Positions 34,179 to 41,503 of a DNA stretch of 64,000 nucleotides are shown here, in pieces (position 1 is the first letter of the stretch; each line of letters starts with the position of its first letter). A program made the position numbers and the translations under genes. The DNA is taken from the NCBI GenBank assembly GCA_044463125.1, contig JBIQMS010000013.1:1-64000 (forward strand), in the 5' to 3' direction. The notes below the pieces were generated by a model. The model saw only the letters and a list, made by a program, of their open reading frames with translations, did not search any database and had not been told where the DNA came from. Source of the DNA: CAYMZZ01 sp044463125. Its GTDB lineage: Bacteria; Bacteroidota; Bacteroidia; Chitinophagales; Chitinophagaceae.

Positions 34179-35603
34179 ATGCAGCAGCTAATCGGAAGGA
34201 AACAGGAATTGGCTATACTTTCTGGCCTGATAGCTAGCGATGCATCGGCATTCGTAGCTGTGTATGGTAGAAGACGAGTGGGTAAAACCTTTCTGGTTCG
34301 CAAAGCATTTGAGAACCAATTCACATTCCATCTAACCGGAATGGCAAATGTGAACTTAGCTCAGCAGCTTGCTAATTTTTCAATTGCCATAAGGAAATAT
34401 GATGCATCCAGAGAAGGGCAACCTCCGGCAAAGACCTGGCAGGAAGCGTTTGAACAGTTAATTAAATGGCTGGAAAGAAGTAAAGATAAAAAAAAGCTTG
34501 TCTTCCTTGACGAGCTTCCCTGGCTTGATACTGCTCAGTCCGGATTTATCCCAGCACTGGAACATTTCTGGAATGCATGGGCAAGCGCAAGAACCGATAT
34601 CATTTTAGTGGTATGTGGTTCAGCGGCCGCCTGGATGATTAATAAATTAATCAATAACAGAGGAGGACTTCACAACAGGGTCACGCATCGCATAAGACTT
34701 CAACCCTTCACATTACATGAATGTGAAGAGTTTTTCAATGCAAAATCTGCAGGGTTTGATCGCTATCAGATTATTCTGCTATATATGGTGATGGGTGGAA
34801 TACCTTTCTATTTAGACCAGGTGGACACTGGCCTTAGTGCAGATCAGAATATTGACCGATTGTGCTTCACTAAGGATGGTTTGTTAAGGAGTGAATTTGA
34901 TAACCTGTACCATTCCCTGTTTCAAAAAGCTGAAAGGCATATCGCTATAATAGAAGCATTGAGCAAAAAAGGCAGGGGGCTTACTCGGGATGAACTGCTG
35001 GAGGTTTCCGGAATGCCCAATGGCGGCGGCACAACTCGAATCCTGCAAGAACTGGAAGAAAGCCACTTCATCCGTAAGTATGTCTCCTATGGGAAAAAAG
35101 AAAAACTAAGTCTCTACCAATTATCAGACCCCTATTCCCTTTTCTACCTGCGATGGATAAAAAATTCGGGCACGATGGATGAAAACAATTGGATTAACCA
35201 GCTTGACAGCCCGCAGAAAAGAGCATGGAGTGGATATGCCTTTGAACATATTTGTTTGGAGCATATTAGTCAAATAAAAAAAGCGTTGGGTATATCTGCC
35301 ATTCAAACTGCGACCTCATCATGGATTAGTCGGGACAAAGTTCACAAAGCACAGGTAGACCTGGTGATTGACCGCAGGGACAGAATAATCAATCTTTGTG
35401 AAATGAAATTCTCTATTCATCCATTTACTATTACAAAAGGGTATGCAGAGGAGCTGGCGGAAAAAATACGGATATTCAAAGAGCAAACAAAAACAACGAA
35501 AGCAATTTACCTCACGATGATCAGCACATTTGGATTGGCTCCAAACGCATATGCATCTTCAATGGTCAAAAACAACTTTGATATGAATATTCTATTTGAA
35601 TAG
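34173..35603 (+). CDS. AAA-type ATPase with C-terminal DUF234-like PD-(D/E)XK domain
   Basis: 476 residues from the ATG at 34173; a second ATG at 34179 is equally possible. The N-terminal archaeal-type ATPase has IGRKQELAIL, Walker A YGRRRVGKTF (31-40) and Walker B KLVFLDELPWLD (about 110). A winged-helix segment follows (ITRDELLEVSGMP-like text around residue 275, TRILQELEESHFI). The C-terminal third matches the DUF234 nuclease-like fold, with QVDLVIDRR and the acidic/Lys pair in LCEMKFS. Proteins of this class are scattered by transfer and their role is unsettled (mobile-element or defence roles have been proposed). Its 3' end overlaps the convergent GIY-YIG gene by 12 bases. Confidence 0.88.
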   Translation: MNMQQLIGRKQELAILSGLIASDASAFVAVYGRRRVGKTFLVRKAFENQFTFHLTGMANVNLAQQLANFSIAIRKYDASREGQPPAKTWQEAFEQLIKWLERSKDKKKLVFLDELPWLDTAQSGFIPALEHFWNAWASARTDIILVVCGSAAAWMINKLINNRGGLHNRVTHRIRLQPFTLHECEEFFNAKSAGFDRYQIILLYMVMGGIPFYLDQVDTGLSADQNIDRLCFTKDGLLRSEFDNLYHSLFQKAERHIAIIEALSKKGRGLTRDELLEVSGMPNGGGTTRILQELEESHFIRKYVSYGKKEKLSLYQLSDPYSLFYLRWIKNSGTMDENNWINQLDSPQKRAWSGYAFEHICLEHISQIKKALGISAIQTATSSWISRDKVHKAQVDLVIDRRDRIINLCEMKFSIHPFTITKGYAEELAEKIRIFKEQTKTTKAIYLTMISTFGLAPNAYASSMVKNNFDMNILFE

Positions 35604-35813
35604 ACTTTCAGAATTAATGCTGTTTCTTGCGGATTCAAGATGGAGCCTTGTCTGAAAAATTTCGGTAAGTGTGAACCCAAAAAATACCGTATTCCTTGTC
35701 GAACGCTGCAATCCCGCATTATGGAATCTTAATCGAGCTTCCACATCAGATGTAGAGCCGATGTAATATTTTGAATCTTTCAGGCTTTGTAAAACATACA
35801 CGTAATATGGCAT
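35592..35813 (-). CDS. Small GIY-YIG nuclease-like protein
   Basis: 73 residues: YYVYVLQSLKDSKYYIGSTSD with the conserved Arg in VEARLRFHN, as in the single-domain GIY-YIG (UPF0213/YhbQ-like) proteins. The C-terminal part (TEIFQTRLHLESARN) is poorly conserved and lacks the usual Glu-containing helix, so it may be decayed. Its start codon directly abuts the T tract of the tRNA terminator, leaving no room for a promoter. Expression would need read-through. The 3' end overlaps the convergent ATPase gene. Confidence 0.65.
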   Translation of the reverse strand: MPYYVYVLQSLKDSKYYIGSTSDVEARLRFHNAGLQRSTRNTVFFGFTLTEIFQTRLHLESARNSINSESLFK

Positions 35814-35843
35814 AAAAAAGTGGCCCTAATTGCTTAGGGCCAC
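35814..35843 (-). terminator. Terminator at the end of the tRNA array (minus strand)
   Basis: GTGGCCCTAA (35820-35829) and TTAGGGCCAC (35834-35843) form a 10-bp stem with a four-base loop. On the minus strand six T follow. Confidence 0.85.
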
Positions 35844-35853
35844 CTTAAAATTG

Positions 35854-35915
35854 TCGGGAAGACGGGATTCGAACCTGCGACCCTCCCGACTCCCAGGTCG
35901 GGATGCGCTACCGGC
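35854..35915 (-). pseudogene. 5'-truncated tRNA-Pro copy (GGG-type anticodon arm)
   Basis: Matches the 3' part of the intact tRNA-Pro at 36096-36169 (T arm GCAGGTTCGAATCCCGT, acceptor CTTCCCG) up to the D-loop GCCGGTAGCGC. The first 14 or so bases (acceptor 5' strand and D-stem) are replaced by an A/T-rich segment. The anticodon arm reads TCCCGA-CCTGGGAG-TCGGGA, an eight-base loop if the Pro(GGG) stem is used. It is not expected to fold as a tRNA. Confidence 0.8.
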
Positions 35916-35941
35916 ACAAAAACTTTCAACGATGACAAACC

Positions 35942-35971
35942 AAAAAGCGACCTCTCACAAAGTCGCTTTTT
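35942..35971. terminator. Bidirectional hairpin between tRNA repeats
   Basis: AAAAAGCGAC and GTCGCTTTTT form a perfect 10-bp stem around a ten-base loop, with A/T tracts at both ends. It belongs to the 121-bp tandem unit. Confidence 0.75.
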
Positions 35972-35974
35972 AAG

Positions 35975-36035
35975 TCGGGAAGACAGGATTCGAACCTGCG
36001 ACCCTCCCGGCTCCCAGGTCGGGATGCGCTATCGG
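35975..36035 (-). pseudogene. 5'-truncated tRNA-Pro copy, second unit
   Basis: Second copy of the 121-bp tandem unit (starts 35854, 35975 and 36096). It has the same 5' truncation and eight-base anticodon loop, with extra changes (a mismatch in the anticodon stem and GCCGATAGCGC in the D-loop). Not expected to be functional. Confidence 0.8.
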
Positions 36036-36062
36036 CACAAAAACTTTCAACGATAACAAACT

Positions 36063-36092
36063 AAAAAGCGACCTCTCACAAAGTCACTTTTT
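36063..36092. terminator. Hairpin of the second tRNA repeat unit
   Basis: AAAAAGCGAC and GTCACTTTTT: the same hairpin as at 35942-35971 with one mismatch. Confidence 0.65.
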
Positions 36093-36095
36093 AAG

Positions 36096-36169
36096 TCGGG
36101 AAGACAGGATTCGAACCTGCGACCCCCTGGTCCCAAACCAGGTGCGCTACCGGCCTGCGCTACTTCCCG
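36096..36169 (-). tRNA. tRNA-Pro (UGG)
   Basis: Complete cloverleaf on the minus strand: acceptor CGGGAAG/CTTCCCG with A73, D arm GCGC-AGGCCGGTA-GCGC, anticodon stem CCTGG/CCAGG with loop TTTGGGA (anticodon TGG), and T arm GCAGG-TTCGAAT-CCTGT. CCA is not encoded. 74 bases. Confidence 0.95.
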
Positions 36170-36200
36170 AAAAAAAACCGCCACGCTTTATCCGGGCGGT
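36170..36200 (-). terminator. Terminator between tRNA-Ser and tRNA-Pro (minus strand)
   Basis: ACCGCC/GGCGGT stem (36177-36182 and 36195-36200), followed on the minus strand by a run of T that ends at the first base of tRNA-Pro. The two tRNAs are therefore probably separate transcripts or rely on read-through. Confidence 0.65.
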
Positions 36201-36204
36201 CTTG

Positions 36205-36295
36205 CGGTGAGGGAGGGATTCGAACCCTCGGTACAACTTTAAGGTCGTACGACGGTTTAGCAAACCGTTGATTTCAGCCACTCATCCACCTCACC
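36205..36295 (-). tRNA. tRNA-Ser (GCU)
   Basis: Class II tRNA on the minus strand: acceptor GGTGAGG/CCTCACC with G73, anticodon stem ACGGT/ACCGT with loop TTGCTAA (anticodon GCT), a long variable arm with GTACGAC...GTTGTAC, and T arm GAGGG-TTCGAAT-CCCTC. 91 bases. The 27 bases after its 5' end are repeated at 36477-36502 across the gap. Confidence 0.95.
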
Positions 36296-36322
36296 TATTG
36301 CTGAATTATTTAACTAATCGCA

Positions 36323-36422
36323 NNNNNNNNNNNNNNNNNNNNNNNNNNNNNNNNNNNNNNNNNNNNNNNNNNNNNNNNNNNNNNNNNNNNNNNNNNNNNN
36401 NNNNNNNNNNNNNNNNNNNNNN
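36323..36422. other. Scaffold gap (100 N)
   Basis: Exactly 100 unresolved bases, the conventional length for a gap of unknown size. It interrupts a tandem tRNA-Ser repeat, so the true number of copies is unknown. Confidence 0.99.
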
Positions 36423-36476
36423 GACGGTTTAGTCCCGAACAGTCGGGATTGATTTCAGCCACTCATCCACCTCACC
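36423..36476 (-). pseudogene. tRNA-Ser copy cut by the gap, anticodon arm replaced by a palindrome
   Basis: The 5' half GGTGAGGTGGATGAGTGG is intact, but on the plus strand TCCCGAACAGTCGGGA (36433-36448) stands where the 5' anticodon stem and part of the anticodon should be. The 3' half lies in the gap. Confidence 0.8.
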
Positions 36477-36540
36477 TATTGCTGAATTATTTAACTAATC
36501 GCAAAATATAAGAACTTTCAATGCCTACCCAAATTTTCGA

Positions 36541-36640
36541 AGGGAGGGATTCGATCCGCCGCGGCGGAACAACTTTAAGGTCGTACGACGGTTTAGTCCC
36601 GAACAGTCGGGATTGATTTCAGCCACTCATCCACCTCACC
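36541..36640 (-). pseudogene. tRNA-Ser copy with two palindromic replacements
   Basis: Compared with the intact tRNA-Ser, the anticodon arm again carries TCCCGAACAGTCGGGA (36597-36612) and the T-arm 5' strand is replaced by the perfect palindrome TCCGCCGCGGCGGA (36555-36568). The 3' acceptor strand is also lost (CTTCG instead of CTCACC). The variable arm and 5' half are unchanged. A TTGAAAGTTCTTAT promoter-like segment shared with the other copies lies upstream on the minus strand. Confidence 0.8.
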
Positions 36641-36762
36641 TTTAGCTGAATTAATTTCAATCGATAAGAACTTTCAAACGGGTGGCAAAAATAATGAGAA
36701 CCGGCTAATTAACCCAAAAAATTAGTCCCTAACAATTCCATCATCCTCAAATATTTGCGCCC

Positions 36763-38523
36763 TCAGAGCCCGGGCTTACCCGCAAGCGGCACAAATGGCC
36801 AACGGGCCTGCACACCGGTCCATTCGCGAATATGCATGAGTTGTTCATATACCTGGAAGTTCTCCGCCCCCATCTCCTGCCTCAACTGATCCCTGAAATT
36901 CATGGGTTCCGTGCTTCCAAAGATTTGCTCGATCAGGGATTGTGGCTCTGGATACACCGCTACCCGATAGCTTTCCAACTCCGCCATCGCTGCCGCTGAA
37001 GCAATGGCATCCGCTATACCTCCATAGCGGTCAATAAGGCCAATCCCAAGCGCACGATGGCCTGTCCAAACCCGGCCCTGCGCAATGCTGTCCACAAAGG
37101 CGGAATCCAGCTTCCGGCCATCAACCACCCGCGCTTTGAACTGATCATATACCAGATCCACCCCGGCCTGCATCATTTTCTTCTCGTCTTCGGTGAGTGG
37201 TCGGTAAATGGCGCCAGCATCCGCCATGGGTGCCGTACGCACCGCATCGAAACTGATGCCCAATTTATTCTTGAAAAAACCTTCCATGTTGGGTAAAATA
37301 CCAAATACACCTATGGAACCCGTAATGCTGGAAGGCAAAGCGAAAATGGAATCGGCCCCCATCGCCATATAATACCCACCCGATGCCGCCACATCGCCAA
37401 AACTCACAATTACCGGCTTTTCCCCCCGCGCCAGCGACATTTCGCGCCAGATGGTTTCACTGGCCAGGGCCGAGCCTCCCCCGCTGTTGATGCGCACGAC
37501 AATCGCCTTTACCGACTGATCGAGGCGTGCCTTGCGCAATAAACTCCGATACCGGTCGCCACCAATAGAGTTTTGGTCTCCTTTTCCATCTACAATATTT
37601 CCTTCGGCCACAATCAACGCAATCTTCTCTCCACGGCCTTGCGATAAATTTGTGGCCGCCATATAAGTTCCGAAACTGATAAAATTGATTTTCGCATATT
37701 TATCCAGACCCAGCCTATCTTTGATCTCGTCCTTAACCTCATCATCATACTTCAACTGATCCACCAGTTTATAGCTTAGCGCATCGGTTGCTGTGCGCAC
37801 CAACCCTTGTTCGGCGAGCCGCCGCAGTTCCGCGGAATCAACTGATCTTGCGTTGGCGATACGCTGAATAAATTCCCCATACAAATCTTCGAGCCACACA
37901 CGGGTCTGCAGGCGATTTTCATCCGTCATCTTATCCGTACGAAAGGGCTCAGTCGCGCTTTTGAATTTACCGGCATAAAAAATCTGTGGCTCTATTTCGA
38001 GCTTATCGAGCAGGCCTTTGAAAAAGGCATAGGTAACATGATAACCCGACCATTGCATAAATCCTTTGGGATGCAGATAAACCTGGTTGGCCACGCTGGC
38101 GATATCATAGGCCCCCTGGGGCATGATGTCGGCATGCGCGAGGATAAATTTGCCGGAGGCTTTAAAGTCGGACAATGCGGCTCGCAATTCGGCAGATGCC
38201 GCATAGCCATTTCCGTTGCCGTTGGCCTGCAATAGAATACCCTCCACCTTCTTGTCGTTGGCAGCATGCCTGATCAGGCGGATGGCATCGTACAATGATG
38301 GCACCTGCGGTTCTTCGCCCTGCAAGATGCGAAAGGGATCCTCTCGGCCCATTTCCGGAAATGTCTCCGACAAATTGATCACCAGCACGGAGGATGGGTA
38401 AACCCGGGGTCTGTCTTGCGAAGCAATATTGCCCACCCAGGCCAGGAAGAAAAAGAATACAATCAGCGAAAAGATCACCAGGGCCAACATACAGGCCCCG
38501 AATATTTTGAAAAAATTACGCAT
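36763..38523 (-). CDS. sppA: Signal peptide peptidase SppA (protease IV type)
   Basis: Membrane serine protease that degrades released signal peptides and other membrane-near peptides. 586 residues, the long duplicated form. One N-terminal helix (about 8-32) anchors it. The catalytic dyad is visible: Lys188 in GKFKSATEPF in the first half and Ser381 in GDVAASGGYYMA in the second. IVVRINSGGGSALASE and SSITGSIGVFG are further family blocks. An exact TAnnTTTG (TATTTTTG) lies 19 bases upstream of the ATG. It is divergent from folK, a gene order I believe is common in Bacteroidota. Confidence 0.95.
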   Translation of the reverse strand: MRNFFKIFGACMLALVIFSLIVFFFFLAWVGNIASQDRPRVYPSSVLVINLSETFPEMGREDPFRILQGEEPQVPSLYDAIRLIRHAANDKKVEGILLQANGNGNGYAASAELRAALSDFKASGKFILAHADIMPQGAYDIASVANQVYLHPKGFMQWSGYHVTYAFFKGLLDKLEIEPQIFYAGKFKSATEPFRTDKMTDENRLQTRVWLEDLYGEFIQRIANARSVDSAELRRLAEQGLVRTATDALSYKLVDQLKYDDEVKDEIKDRLGLDKYAKINFISFGTYMAATNLSQGRGEKIALIVAEGNIVDGKGDQNSIGGDRYRSLLRKARLDQSVKAIVVRINSGGGSALASETIWREMSLARGEKPVIVSFGDVAASGGYYMAMGADSIFALPSSITGSIGVFGILPNMEGFFKNKLGISFDAVRTAPMADAGAIYRPLTEDEKKMMQAGVDLVYDQFKARVVDGRKLDSAFVDSIAQGRVWTGHRALGIGLIDRYGGIADAIASAAAMAELESYRVAVYPEPQSLIEQIFGSTEPMNFRDQLRQEMGAENFQVYEQLMHIREWTGVQARWPFVPLAGKPGL

Positions 38524-38542
38524 AGTACGGGGTTGAAGTATT

Positions 38543-38550
38543 CAAAAATA
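38543..38550 (-). promoter_or_regulatory. -7 element for sppA (TATTTTTG)
   Basis: Exact TAnnTTTG match on the minus strand, 19 bases from the sppA ATG. Confidence 0.6.
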
Positions 38551-38691
38551 AGGGTTTGAGTCGCTTATACCCAGTCGATTTTACAGGTGGCGGATAGGGT
38601 GTACGGATGCCACAACGTCCTGATCTTATCCTTATACAAATTTGACGGATCGCCGCATTATTGCTTTATTTGAAGGCAGTTGAGAAACAAT

Positions 38692-39225
38692 ATGGAAGCC
38701 ACACGAACAGAGAAAGAACCGGATTCCCGAAAAAAACAAAGAGCATACCTGCTTACCGGAAGCAATATGGGCGACCGGTCGGCCCTCCTGCAGGCTGCAC
38801 GCGAATGGATTGAAAAGGACTGTGGCCAACTCATCCAGGTATCTGGCCTTTATGCCACCGCCGCCTGGGGCAAAGAAGACCAGCCGGCTTTTCTGAACCA
38901 GGCCCTCCACATTGAAACCAGCCTCAGCGCCCGCCAGCTATTGCGCCATATTCTGAAAATTGAAAAAAAACTGGGAAGGGTGAGAGAAGAAAAATACGGA
39001 CCACGGGTAATCGATATTGATATCCTTTTATATGAAGACGAAATCCACGACTACCCCCTGCTGAAACTTCCACACCCCGAACTCCCCAACCGAAGATTTG
39101 CCCTGGTTCCCTTAAACGAAATCGCGGCTCAGGAAATCCATCCGGTATCTGGAAAGACGATTGCCGAACTGCTCGCGATTTGTTCGGATCCCCTGTCGGT
39201 TTCAAAATGGGATGGGCAGGATTAA
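38692..39225 (+). CDS. folK: 2-amino-4-hydroxy-6-hydroxymethyldihydropteridine pyrophosphokinase
   Basis: Transfers pyrophosphate from ATP to the pterin in folate synthesis. 177 residues from the ATG at 38692; an in-frame TTG four codons earlier is less likely. Motifs: AYLLTGSNMGDR, VSGLYATAAWGKEDQPAFLNQA, KLGRVREEKYGPRVIDIDILLY (HPPK signature, with the metal-binding DIDI), LPHPELPNRRFALVPL. About 20 N-terminal residues (Glu/Lys/Arg rich) precede the fold. A deoxynucleoside kinase follows after 46 bases and may be cotranscribed. Confidence 0.94.
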   Translation: MEATRTEKEPDSRKKQRAYLLTGSNMGDRSALLQAAREWIEKDCGQLIQVSGLYATAAWGKEDQPAFLNQALHIETSLSARQLLRHILKIEKKLGRVREEKYGPRVIDIDILLYEDEIHDYPLLKLPHPELPNRRFALVPLNEIAAQEIHPVSGKTIAELLAICSDPLSVSKWDGQD

Positions 39226-39271
39226 CTGCGGGCGATTCCTTTATTTTGCAGCCTGTCCCTGCGACAATTTT

Positions 39272-39904
39272 ATGAACTACCCATTCATCACCATAGAAGG
39301 TAATATAGGTGCAGGCAAAACCACCCTGGCGCAATTACTTAGTAAGCATTATCAGGCTCGTCTCATTCTCGAAGAATTTGCCGACAACCCCTTCCTGCCC
39401 AAATTCTACGAAAACCCCCAACAGTTTGCCTTTCCACTTGAGCTTTTCTTTATGGCCGAGCGCTATAAGCAGTTAAAGGAACTGTTGCAGCAGCGCGATA
39501 TGTTTCAGCAGGTTACCATATCGGATTACCTGTTTACCAAATGCCTGCTCTTTGCCAAGGTAAACCTACCCGCCGATGAGTTTCGCTTGTACCAACGGCT
39601 ATTCGATATCATTAATCAGCAATTGGTGAAACCCGATATATTAATTTACCTGCATGCACCGGTAACCCGCTTGCAGGCTAATATTCGGAAGCGCAACCGT
39701 CCTTACGAACAGAATATCCCCGACGAATACCTGTTCTCGATACAGGAAACCTATACGCATTATATCAAGCAACATCATATCAAGACCCTTTTTGTGGATG
39801 CTTCCAATGCCGATTTTATCGACAATCCTCTTCACCTGAAAACCATCGTAGATGCGTTGAATAAGGAATATGAAGAAGGGCAACATTTTATTACCCTGCC
39901 CTGA
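39272..39904 (+). CDS. Deoxynucleoside kinase (dGK/dAK/dCK family)
   Basis: Phosphorylates deoxynucleosides for dNTP salvage. 210 residues from the ATG at 39272, chosen because MNYPFITIEGNIGAGKTTLA begins the fold directly; upstream in-frame Mets lie inside folK. P-loop GNIGAGKTT (about 10-18), EEFADNPFL with the catalytic Glu, the aromatic substrate segment ELFFMAERYKQL, a DRY-like position reading VTISDYLFTKCLLFA, and the lid Arg cluster NIRKRNRPYEQ are visible. Substrate preference cannot be assigned. The pairing of folK with this kinase is typical of the phylum. Confidence 0.92.
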   Translation: MNYPFITIEGNIGAGKTTLAQLLSKHYQARLILEEFADNPFLPKFYENPQQFAFPLELFFMAERYKQLKELLQQRDMFQQVTISDYLFTKCLLFAKVNLPADEFRLYQRLFDIINQQLVKPDILIYLHAPVTRLQANIRKRNRPYEQNIPDEYLFSIQETYTHYIKQHHIKTLFVDASNADFIDNPLHLKTIVDALNKEYEEGQHFITLP

Positions 39905-39956
39905 TGGGAATGGCCGGGCGGGCAAGATAGCGCCTGCAAGTATTGTTTCCGCTGCT

Positions 39957-39964
39957 TAACTTTG
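39957..39964 (+). promoter_or_regulatory. -7 element for the MFS gene (TAACTTTG)
   Basis: Exact TAnnTTTG match ten bases before the ATG at 39975, implying a very short leader. Confidence 0.6.
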
Positions 39965-39974
39965 CCGCGCTACA

Positions 39975-41234
39975 ATGGAAGATTCTTCAATTCCCGCGCA
40001 GGAAACCCACGACAAGCTGGCCGCGATGCGGATCGCGGAATACCGCAACCTGATGTTTGGGCGGTTTACTTTTATCATGGCACTGCGAATGATGAGCACC
40101 CTGGTGGGCTGGTGGGTGTATCAACTTACAAAGGATCCATTCGCCATCGGTTTGATTGGCCTTTCGGAAGTGATACCCGCACTGACCCTGGCGCTTTATT
40201 CCGGTCATGTAATAGATATCAGCAGAAAAAAGACCCTATTGCTTCGTGGCGTAATGTTGTACACCTGCGCAGCCGGCATGTTGTTGCTTTTGTCAACATC
40301 CTTCACCAGCAGCAGGTTGAGCAATCGGGAGATTTCCTGGTGCATTTATGCCGTTATTTTTTGCACCGGCATCATCCGCTCTTTCACGGGTCCTGTTTTT
40401 TCCGCTATACTGGCTACAATTGTACCGCGACAACTTTTGCAGAACGCCACTACCTGGAGCCAGGGTGCCTGGTTGAGCGCCAGCGTTACGGGGCATGCCA
40501 TGGGCGGTTTCCTGATCGCCTGGTTTGGCAATACCGGGGCGTTAACCACCATTTGCTGTTTGCTGATCGTTTCCTTAACCTTTCTTTTCCGGCTTAAATC
40601 GCGCCCGCCCGCAGAAATCAGGGGTGAAAAACGCACTTTCGAAAGTATGCTCGAAGGTCTCCGTTTTGTATTCCGGACCAAGGAACTGCTGGGCGCCATG
40701 GCATTGGATATGTTCGCGGTTTTGTTTGGCGGCGCGGTAGCCATGGTTCCTGTATATGCCAGCGATATACTGCATATAGGTCCAAAAGGTTTTGGCTGGC
40801 TCAATGCCGCCATCGATATAGGAGCGATCATTGTCGTGATCCTGCTGGTGCTGTTTCCCATGAAAAAGAACCAGGGCAAGAAACTCATTCTCGCCGTGGC
40901 GGGCTTTGGTATCTGTATTATTGTATTCGCGCTTTCCAAACTATTCCTGCTCTCCTTCCTCGCGCTGGTGCTTGCCGGCATGCTCGATGGCGTAAGTGTT
41001 GTCGTTCGCGGCACCGTTATGCAACTCAAGACACCCGACCATATGCGCGGCCGTGTGAGCAGCGTGAGCTCCATGTTTGTGAATTCGAGCAATGAACTGG
41101 GCCAGTTCGAAAGCGGCCTGGCTTCACGGCTAATGGGCGTGGTCCCCTCCGTCGTATTTGGCGGATGCATGACATTACTGGTGGTAGTCGTTACCTGGTT
41201 CAAAGCACCGGGGCTGAGGAAGTTTCAGTATTGA
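39975..41234 (+). CDS. MFS transporter (MFS_3/EntS-like exporter group)
   Basis: 419 residues with about 12 hydrophobic helices. FRNLMFGRF-like text at the N-terminus (EYRNLMFGRFTFIMAL), LIGLSEVIPALTLALYSGHVID, DISRKKTLLLRG (the loop 2-3 motif), and the late DHMRGRVSSVSSMFVNSSNELGQFESG are typical of the MFS_3 exporters that include enterobactin and macrolide exporters. Substrate unknown. It is preceded by its own -7 element and followed by repeat E5. Confidence 0.88.
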   Translation: MEDSSIPAQETHDKLAAMRIAEYRNLMFGRFTFIMALRMMSTLVGWWVYQLTKDPFAIGLIGLSEVIPALTLALYSGHVIDISRKKTLLLRGVMLYTCAAGMLLLLSTSFTSSRLSNREISWCIYAVIFCTGIIRSFTGPVFSAILATIVPRQLLQNATTWSQGAWLSASVTGHAMGGFLIAWFGNTGALTTICCLLIVSLTFLFRLKSRPPAEIRGEKRTFESMLEGLRFVFRTKELLGAMALDMFAVLFGGAVAMVPVYASDILHIGPKGFGWLNAAIDIGAIIVVILLVLFPMKKNQGKKLILAVAGFGICIIVFALSKLFLLSFLALVLAGMLDGVSVVVRGTVMQLKTPDHMRGRVSSVSSMFVNSSNELGQFESGLASRLMGVVPSVVFGGCMTLLVVVVTWFKAPGLRKFQY

Positions 41235-41455
41235 GAACGCATGAGACGTGAGGCGTGGGTTTAGGGTTTAAGGTTTAAAGTTTAAGGTTTAAGGTTGTAT
41301 TGAGTAGGATTTAGTAATATAGGAATCAACCGAAGCATAATTGACACAAAATTCGAATTTCCGACTTCAAACTTTCAACCCTCAACATTAAACTTTAAAC
41401 CTTAAACCCCAAACTCACGCCTCACGTCTCTCGCCTCACGTCTCCCGTCTCTCTC
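41235..41455. repeat. Intergenic modular repeat E5 (C-B-core-B-C)
   Basis: GAGACGTGAGGCGTG (about 41241-41258) and TTTAGGGTTTAAGG motifs (about 41259-41298) are mirrored by AACCCTCAACATTAAAC-type motifs (about 41378-41412) and CTCACGCCTCACGTCTC motifs (about 41413-41455), around a unique AT-rich core. It fills the gap between two genes on the same strand. Confidence 0.88.
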
Positions 41456-41503
41456 TCCTGCTCTCAAAAATCTTCCTATATTAGCCTTCTAAGATCATCA
41501 ATC

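Noticed and set aside
35854..35915. Functional +1 frameshift-suppressor tRNA-Pro
   Set aside because: The eight-base loop is suggestive, but the 5' acceptor and D-stem strand are missing, so no cloverleaf can form.
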